A stretch of DNA of 11,386 nucleotides from Paracoccaceae bacterium (lineage in GTDB: Bacteria; Pseudomonadota; Alphaproteobacteria; Rhodobacterales; Rhodobacteraceae), in the NCBI GenBank assembly GCA_007128995.1, contig SKWJ01000219.1, positions 1 to 11,386 of the forward strand. Reading direction: 5' to 3'. Shown in pieces: positions 7,424 to 11,386 of this stretch (position 1 is the stretch's first letter; every line of letters starts with the position of its first letter). The translations under genes and the position numbers were made by a program. The notes under the pieces are model-generated. The model saw nothing but the letters and a program-made list of their open reading frames with translations. It was not told the origin of the DNA and made no database searches.

Positions 7424-8326
7424 TCAGCGGGCGGCCTGCATGCGAAGGGGGGTGCGTCGCGCGAGCATCAATCCTGCGATGATGATCGCCAAGGCCAGCA
7501 CGAAGCGACCCGGAAGTGCCTCGTTCAAGACCAGAACCCCCAGCAACACGGACCAGACTGGCACATGATAATTCACTTGGCTCAGGAAGCTTGGTCCGGC
7601 ACTGCGAATAATCCCGACCAGAAGATAGGTTGCGTAGCCCGTCGGCAGCAACCCGAGATAGAGCAGGGCAAGCAGGGGTCGGATCTCGGGCATGGACGGC
7701 ACGCCTTCGCTCAGGATCGCCGCTGGCAGCATGATTGCCGTCGCCACCCAGAGTGCAAGGACCCCGAATCCGACCGGGTGCACGTCTGGGCAGGCACGCG
7801 TCACGATTGCCCCAACTGCGTAACTGAGGGCAGCGGCAAGGCATCCAAGCCGGGCCAGCGTTTCGAATTCCGAACCAGTGGCCGTCAGGATATCAGGCCC
7901 GATCAGAACGGCGACGCCCGCAAGTCCAAGCGCAAAACCTATCGTCTTGGCCTGCGTGAGCCCTTCGCCTGGCAGCAGAAAATGCGCAAAACCGATAACA
8001 AAAAGCGGGATCGAGGACATGGTGATCCCAGCAAAGCCAGAGGTGACATGCTGCTGCGACCAGCTGAGAAGGAAAAATGGCAGCGCATTTGAAAACACAC
8101 CCATGGCAGCGGCAAAGACAAATACCCCGCGCGAGAGGGGCAGGCGCACGCCCATCGCGAAGGCGATGGCTGACAATGTCAGCGCCCCGATCAGAATGCG
8201 CCCTGCGGCCACCCAGACTGGCCCGAACCCTTCCAGCGCGACTGCTACCCCCAGAAACGACGCCCCCCAGATCAGCCCAAGGGCGATCAGACCGATCCAG
8301 TTTCCAAATGTGGGGCGTGAAGGCAT
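7424..8326 (-). CDS. EamA-domain DMT-superfamily transporter
   Basis: This 300-residue integral membrane protein has about ten hydrophobic helices arranged as two EamA repeats, roughly residues 8-145 and 155-290. The first repeat starts with the family-typical GLIWGASFLGVAVALEGFGPVWVAA pattern (only part quoted: LGLIWGASF) and the second ends with a YHVPVWSVLLG helix followed by GLMLARR. Members export amino acids, metabolites or drugs; the substrate cannot be read from sequence. The short basic tail after the last helix should face the cytoplasm. The gene lies 76 bases after the thioesterase gene and 12 before the SRAP gene. ATG 8326 has only a weak purine tract and sits right beside an inverted repeat (8329-8354). 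The neighbours do not suggest a substrate. Confidence 0.88.
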   Translation of the reverse strand: MPSRPTFGNWIGLIALGLIWGASFLGVAVALEGFGPVWVAAGRILIGALTLSAIAFAMGVRLPLSRGVFVFAAAMGVFSNALPFFLLSWSQQHVTSGFAGITMSSIPLFVIGFAHFLLPGEGLTQAKTIGFALGLAGVAVLIGPDILTATGSEFETLARLGCLAAALSYAVGAIVTRACPDVHPVGFGVLALWVATAIMLPAAILSEGVPSMPEIRPLLALLYLGLLPTGYATYLLVGIIRSAGPSFLSQVNYHVPVWSVLLGVLVLNEALPGRFVLALAIIIAGLMLARRTPLRMQAAR

Positions 8327-8328
8327 GG

Positions 8329-8354
8329 CACATGTCCGAGTTGTTGAACATGTG
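8329..8354 (-). repeat. Paired ACATGT palindromes directly upstream of EamA gene
   Basis: CACATGT (8329-8335) and ACATGTG (8348-8354) form an inverted repeat with seven-base arms and a 12-base spacer; each arm also contains the six-base palindrome ACATGT, and the two palindromes are 18 bases apart. The nearer arm lies only two bases before ATG 8326, over the place where a Shine-Dalgarno would sit. It could be a transcription-factor operator or a leader hairpin. No promoter could be assigned with confidence. Confidence 0.4.
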
Positions 8355-8402
8355 TCCTATTTTGTGGTGCTGGCATTGTCCAGCCATGTCTGCCGCGACA
8401 GT

Positions 8403-8810
8403 TCACGCCACTCCGATCATCGTTCCCTGAAGCAGGGCGACGGTCTTGCGCACCGTGTCCCGGATAACCACGACCTCTGCACGCACGACACTCAGCCTTC
8501 GTCCGCTGCGCATGACATTGCCCATCGCCTCGACAGTGTCCCCCAGTGCTGGCGCAAGAAGATTTATCTTCATCTCGACTGTCATGACGTCCTGCCCTTC
8601 GGGCAACTGGGTCAGCGCAGCATATCCTGCCGCCGAATCGCCAAGCGCGAAGGCAACCCCGGCATGGGCCGCACCGTGCTGTTGACGAAACGCATCAAGC
8701 AGCGGCGCACGGATCAGGCACTGCCCGTCCCTTGCCAGCACCAGGCTTGCTTGCAGGCTTGTCATCATGCTTTGGCGGGTAAAACTCTGGGCTATGCGTG
8801 TCTCGATCAT
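8403..8810 (-). CDS. PaaI-family hotdog-fold acyl-CoA thioesterase
   Basis: This 135-residue cytosolic protein has the features of the PaaI/4HBT hotdog thioesterases, which hydrolyse acyl- or aryl-CoA thioesters. The central stretch QQHGAAHAGVAFALGDSAAG (43-62) matches the family pattern HGxxHxGxxFxLxDxAxG, with His45-Gly46, His49, Gly51 and Asp58 around the expected catalytic loop and helix. The following strand (TVEMKINLLAPA, 78-89) is the usual substrate-facing strand. ATG 8810 is chosen because GAGG lies four bases upstream; the open frame to 8861 runs through the palindrome shared with deoA. Length is typical. It is divergent from deoA and heads the minus-strand run. Substrate is unknown; no phenylacetate genes are nearby. 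Confidence 0.82.
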   Translation of the reverse strand: MIETRIAQSFTRQSMMTSLQASLVLARDGQCLIRAPLLDAFRQQHGAAHAGVAFALGDSAAGYAALTQLPEGQDVMTVEMKINLLAPALGDTVEAMGNVMRSGRRLSVVRAEVVVIRDTVRKTVALLQGTMIGVA

Positions 8811-8814
8811 GTGG

Positions 8815-8821
8815 CCTCGCT
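8815..8821 (-). promoter_or_regulatory. Ribosome binding site of thioesterase gene
   Basis: On the minus strand AGCGAGG ends four bases before ATG 8810. It lies between the start codon and the 8827-8870 palindrome, and it is why the shorter start was chosen. Confidence 0.45.
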
Positions 8822-8826
8822 CTGAC

Positions 8827-8870
8827 GATGAAATCCTTGCCTTTGAAGCGCAGAAAGGCAAGGCTTCATC
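8827..8870. promoter_or_regulatory. Large imperfect palindrome between divergent thioesterase and deoA genes
   Basis: The inner arms CCTTGCCTTT (8835-8844) and AAAGGCAAGG (8854-8863) pair perfectly over ten bases around a nine-base loop. After a small internal loop (AT at 8833-8834 against C at 8864), the outer arms GATGAA (8827-8832) and TTCATC (8865-8870) add six more pairs. The 44-base element fills more than half of the 79-base gap, ending 19 bases before deoA and 16 bases before the thioesterase ATG, just outside both ribosome binding sites. It may be an operator for a shared regulator or a leader hairpin in one or both transcripts. No poly-U run follows on either strand, so a terminator is unlikely. 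Confidence 0.6.
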
Positions 8871-8875
8871 ATTAC

Positions 8876-8889
8876 GAGAGGGCGAAGGG
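8876..8889 (+). promoter_or_regulatory. Ribosome binding site of deoA
   Basis: GAGAGG (8876-8881) lies eight bases before ATG 8890, within the purine-rich tract GAGAGGGCGAAGGG. This supports ATG 8890 over the in-frame ATGs further upstream and places the ribosome site five bases after the palindrome. Confidence 0.6.
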
Positions 8890-10218
8890 ATGCTCTATCA
8901 GGAATTGATACGCAGGAAGCGTGACGGCGCAGAGCTGACGCGCCCCGAGATCGCAGAACTTGTCGCGGGCATCACGTCCGGCAAGCTGGGCGATGCACAA
9001 CTTGGTGCATTTGCAATGGCCGTGGTGCTCAAGGGAATGACCCTTTCAGAGCGCGTCTGTCTGACAGAATGCATGCGCGATTCCGGGGCAGTGCTAAGTT
9101 GGGATCAAGGTCCGGTTCTGGACAAGCATTCCACAGGCGGCATTGGCGATACGGTCTCCCTTGTGCTGGCCCCTGCGCTGGCCGTATGCGGGGCAGTGGT
9201 TCCGATGATTTCGGGGCGCGGCCTTGGCCATACCGGCGGGACGCTGGACAAACTGGAAGCGATCCCCGGCTATGATGCCGCGCCAGATGCAGATCATTTG
9301 CGCCGCCTTGTTGCGCAGGTTGGCTGTGCGATCATCGGGCAGACTGGCGAACTCGCGCCTGCGGATCGACGGTTCTATGCCGTGCGCGACGTCACCGCGA
9401 CCGTTGAGTCGCGCGATCTGATCACGGCCTCGATCTTGTCAAAAAAGCTTGCTGCCGGACTGGATGCGCTGGTGCTGGATGTGAAATATGGCAATGGCGC
9501 GTTCATGGCAGATCTTGATGCAGCAGAGGGGCTTGCGCATGCGTTGGTCGCAGTCGGAAATGGCGCGGGCTGTCGGACTGTCGCCCTTTTGACAGATATG
9601 AATGCGCCGCTGGCCCCGGCGGCCGGTAATGCGCTTGAGGTTCAGGTGGCGCTTGATCTTCTTGCCGGCCGCGCGCGCCATGAGCGGCTCTGGCAGGTGA
9701 CACTGGCTTTGGGCGCCGAAGGGTTGGTGCAGGCCGGACTTGCTGCAAATTTGCGGGCCGGTGAATTGGCATTGGAACAGGCGCTGGTTTCAGGGGCGGC
9801 TGCAGAGTGTTTTGGCAAGATGGTGGCCAGCCTTGGCGGTCCGGTCGACCTGCTCGAGGCCCCCGAACGCCACTTGCCATCTGCGCCGGTAATCCAGCCG
9901 GTCATTGCGCCGCGCGATGGCGTGGTGTCCGGGTTCGACACCCGCGCGCTGGGACTCGCCGTCATTAGTCTGGGGGGCGGACGCAGACAGCCGTCAGACC
10001 GGATTGATCCGCGCGTCGGCTTTTCGGATATCCTGCCCGAGGGCGCAGACGTGCGACCCGGCACAGTGCTTGCGCATGTGCACGCAGCCGATACCGATAG
10101 CGCTGCACGCGCCACGCAAGCCTATCTTGATGCCTGTCAAATCGGAGATCGGGCGCCTTCGCGCGCCCTGATCGCAAAGCGCATAGGCCCGGCACAAGGT
10201 GACAAACCGCCCGCGTGA
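8890..10218 (+). CDS. deoA: Thymidine phosphorylase
   Basis: This 442-residue cytosolic enzyme splits thymidine (and deoxyuridine) with phosphate to thymine and 2-deoxyribose-1-phosphate, the entry to deoxynucleoside salvage. The protein begins MLYQELIRRKRDG, as in E. coli DeoA, which fixes the start at 8890. Visible motifs are the phosphate-binding DKHSTGGIGD (78-87), the signature SGRGLGHTGGTLDKLE (108-123), and the pyrimidine-binding Arg166 in YAVRDVTATV, Ser181 and Lys185 in TASILSKK. The C-terminal alpha/beta domain keeps GGGRRQPSD. Length matches the 440-aa E. coli enzyme. No other deo, cdd or upp gene is adjacent within the window, so it appears to be a single-gene unit, divergent from a thioesterase and convergent with an EamA transporter 20 bases away. 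The palindrome upstream may regulate it. Confidence 0.95.
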   Translation: MLYQELIRRKRDGAELTRPEIAELVAGITSGKLGDAQLGAFAMAVVLKGMTLSERVCLTECMRDSGAVLSWDQGPVLDKHSTGGIGDTVSLVLAPALAVCGAVVPMISGRGLGHTGGTLDKLEAIPGYDAAPDADHLRRLVAQVGCAIIGQTGELAPADRRFYAVRDVTATVESRDLITASILSKKLAAGLDALVLDVKYGNGAFMADLDAAEGLAHALVAVGNGAGCRTVALLTDMNAPLAPAAGNALEVQVALDLLAGRARHERLWQVTLALGAEGLVQAGLAANLRAGELALEQALVSGAAAECFGKMVASLGGPVDLLEAPERHLPSAPVIQPVIAPRDGVVSGFDTRALGLAVISLGGGRRQPSDRIDPRVGFSDILPEGADVRPGTVLAHVHAADTDSAARATQAYLDACQIGDRAPSRALIAKRIGPAQGDKPPA

Positions 10219-10238
10219 CTGGACGCCGCGCCTCGGCC

Positions 10239-11141
10239 TCAGCCTCCGAATTCGACGATCACCGCCCCAAGAGCAATCATGCACATCAGCGCCAGTTTGC
10301 GAGGTCCCACCCGTTCCTTGAGGATGAACCAGCCGATCAGCGCGGCAAAGACGGTCGAAGTTTCACGCAAGACAGCCGCCTCTCCGACCTTGCCGATCAG
10401 GGTCGCCACCATCACCGCGCCAAAACTGATATAGGCAATCAGCCCGCCTGTGAATCCCCGCAAAAGCAGGGGCCATGCGCGCGGACGGTGGTCCATCGCC
10501 CGATACCGCAGCCCCGACAGGATTACGAAATCAACCGAGGACAGGAAGAAAAACCACGCCAGAAAACCCAGCGGATCGCCTGAAAGTCGGATCGCCCAAG
10601 CATCATAGGTGGTATAGACAGCGACCATGACCCCACCTGCCAAAGCCCAGATCAGCCCGATCTTCAGGGCCCTCAGGTCGACTTTCTCCTCTGACAGGTT
10701 TCGCAACGCGAGCAGCAGAATACCACCTGACAAACACGCCACGCCCAGCCATTGCAAGGCTGAGTAGGCCTCGCCGAACAGCAGAATGGCGGCAATCACT
10801 GTCAGCAGCGGCCCTGTGCCGCGCACGACTGGGTAAACAACTGTGAAGGCCGCTTTCTCATAGGCCAGTGCCATTGCCAGCTTGTAGATGAAGTGGATGA
10901 TCACCACGCCCAGCAGAACCGGCCACATATGTGCTGGTGGAGGGCCGAAGACAAAAAGGGCCACTGGCGCGGACATGACGACAAGTGCAAGATCAATTGA
11001 GCCACGCGAAAGCCATGGGTCATGCGCGCCTTTTTGCAGCGCGCCAAACACCGCATGCGCAAGGGCGGCGATCAGTGCCAGCACCGTCGCCAGCCGCGCC
11101 CCTTCCGGCGTGCCGACAAGCGAAAGAAGCCAGTCATTCAT
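10239..11141 (-). CDS. EamA/DMT-family transporter (second copy, distinct subfamily)
   Basis: This 300-residue membrane protein has about ten hydrophobic helices in two EamA repeats, near residues 14-146 and 158-297. Family-type text includes YPVVRGTGPLLTVIAAILLFGE in the fourth helix (part quoted: VVRGTGPLL) and ETSTVFAALIGWFILKERVG in the second repeat (part quoted: IGWFILKERVG). It differs clearly from the EamA protein at 7424-8326, so the two are not a recent duplication. Substrate is unknown; metabolite efflux is the usual role. A short N-terminal stretch precedes the first helix. ATG 11141 follows CAGAGG about eight bases upstream. It begins 69 bases after hisE and may have its own promoter there. 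Its 3' end converges on deoA with a 20-base gap in which I see no terminator. Confidence 0.88.
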   Translation of the reverse strand: MNDWLLSLVGTPEGARLATVLALIAALAHAVFGALQKGAHDPWLSRGSIDLALVVMSAPVALFVFGPPPAHMWPVLLGVVIIHFIYKLAMALAYEKAAFTVVYPVVRGTGPLLTVIAAILLFGEAYSALQWLGVACLSGGILLLALRNLSEEKVDLRALKIGLIWALAGGVMVAVYTTYDAWAIRLSGDPLGFLAWFFFLSSVDFVILSGLRYRAMDHRPRAWPLLLRGFTGGLIAYISFGAVMVATLIGKVGEAAVLRETSTVFAALIGWFILKERVGPRKLALMCMIALGAVIVEFGG

Positions 11142-11175
11142 GGGCCACGCCTCTGGAATTGGTTAACATGTGATA

Positions 11176-11203
11176 TTTATACTTCGGGCGGCAGGCAGGG
11201 CAA
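11176..11203 (-). promoter_or_regulatory. Candidate sigma-70-type promoter for EamA gene
   Basis: On the minus strand TTGCCC (11203-11198) is followed after 16 bases by TATAAA (11181-11176). The match to TTGACA/TATAAT is four of six and five of six. Transcription would start roughly 28 bases before ATG 11141. It lies in an unusually AT-rich patch of a GC-rich region. This is a consensus reading only. Confidence 0.4.
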
Positions 11204-11210
11204 GGGCTGC

Positions 11211-11386
11211 TCAGCGCGGTCGGGCGGCCTTTTCATCCAGTCCCGATACACCCTCGCGCCGCGTTAACTCGGCCTCTATCTCGGACAGGGTCACGCCGCG
11301 TGCAGCGCACATCACCAGCAAATGATAAAGGACGTCTGCGGCTTCGGACGTCAGTCTTTCGCGATCACCTTTTACCGCCTCGATCA
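11211..11386 (-). CDS. hisE: HisE, phosphoribosyl-ATP pyrophosphatase (C-terminal fragment)
   Basis: The last 58 codons of a gene whose 5' end is outside the window. Translated on the minus strand it reads [20 protein letters not shown], then [20 protein letters not shown], ending at TGA 11211. The helix [12 protein letters not shown] carries the Glu and Asp metal ligands of the all-alpha MazG-like NTP pyrophosphatases, and its wording is that of HisE, which hydrolyses phosphoribosyl-ATP to phosphoribosyl-AMP in the second step of histidine biosynthesis. In many alphaproteobacteria hisE ends a his cluster (hisB-H-A-F-E), which would put hisF beyond the right edge. The tail [11 protein letters not shown] is the expected short C-terminus. 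Confidence 0.88.
   Translation of the reverse strand, partial: IEAVKGDRERLTSEAADVLYHLLVMCAARGVTLSEIEAELTRREGVSGLDEKAARPR

Noticed and set aside
8366..8386. Small hairpin GCTGG / CCAGC between the thioesterase and EamA genes
   Set aside because: Five pairs with a six-base loop and no T-run; common by chance in GC-rich DNA.
7259..8825. Long plus-strand open frames of 277 and 315 codons (7259-8092 and 7878-8825)
   Set aside because: They lie opposite the EamA, SRAP and thioesterase genes, show no domain or hydrophobic pattern, and are Arg/Pro/Ser/Gln-rich as expected of antisense frames in GC-rich DNA.
8767..8889. Upstream in-frame extension of deoA to ATG 8767
   Set aside because: It would overlap the thioesterase start and read through the palindrome; the protein matches DeoA from MLYQELIRRKRDG, and a ribosome binding site precedes ATG 8890.
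1..11386. tRNA, rRNA, CRISPR array, insertion sequence, phage or toxin-antitoxin genes
   Set aside because: No repeat-spacer pattern, transposase motif, cloverleaf or toxin-antitoxin pair was seen on either strand.

Overview
The window looks like an ordinary chromosomal stretch of an alphaproteobacterium, most likely of the Rhodobacterales (Roseobacter/Rhodobacter relatives). This rests on the fairly high GC content, the alphaproteobacterial style of the proteins and the short gaps between genes. It is an inference from protein character, not a database match. There are eleven protein-coding genes and no rRNA, tRNA, CRISPR array, insertion sequence or phage gene. Two genes are cut by the window edges. 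No gap between genes exceeds about 100 bases.

Region by region: (1) 1-2294, plus strand, is the 3' end of a sn-glycerol-3-phosphate uptake operon, in the order ugpE (partial), ugpC, ugpQ. (2) 2376-3224, plus strand, is a secreted helical protein of unknown function with a DUF2059-like C-terminus. (3) 8810-3228, minus strand, is a run of six co-directional genes: PaaI-type thioesterase, EamA/DMT transporter, SRAP (YedK/HMCES) DNA-protein crosslink protein, Na/Pi-cotransporter-family protein with a PhoU-like tail, an uncharacterised 95-aa protein, and an ArgE-type M20 deacylase. (4) 8890-10218, plus strand, is deoA (thymidine phosphorylase), divergent from the thioesterase. (5) 11141-10239, minus strand, is a second EamA/DMT transporter convergent with deoA. 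(6) 11386-11211, minus strand, is the 3' end of hisE.

Functional links: UgpE and UgpC belong to the importer for glycerol-3-phosphate or glycerophosphodiesters, and the cytosolic phosphodiesterase UgpQ would cut imported diesters to G3P and an alcohol. About 2.5 kb away, on the other strand, lies a putative phosphate transporter, so the first 6.6 kb has a phosphorus-acquisition flavour. The remaining genes (nucleoside salvage, DNA repair, metabolite export, amino-acid deacylation, histidine biosynthesis) look like general housekeeping.

I found no convincing new multi-gene system. The best leads are non-coding: a strong imperfect palindrome between the divergent thioesterase and deoA genes, a near-perfect stem between the phosphate transporter and the 95-aa gene, and paired ACATGT palindromes directly in front of one EamA gene. 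The 95-aa protein next to the phosphate transporter and the internally repetitive secreted protein are the least understood genes.
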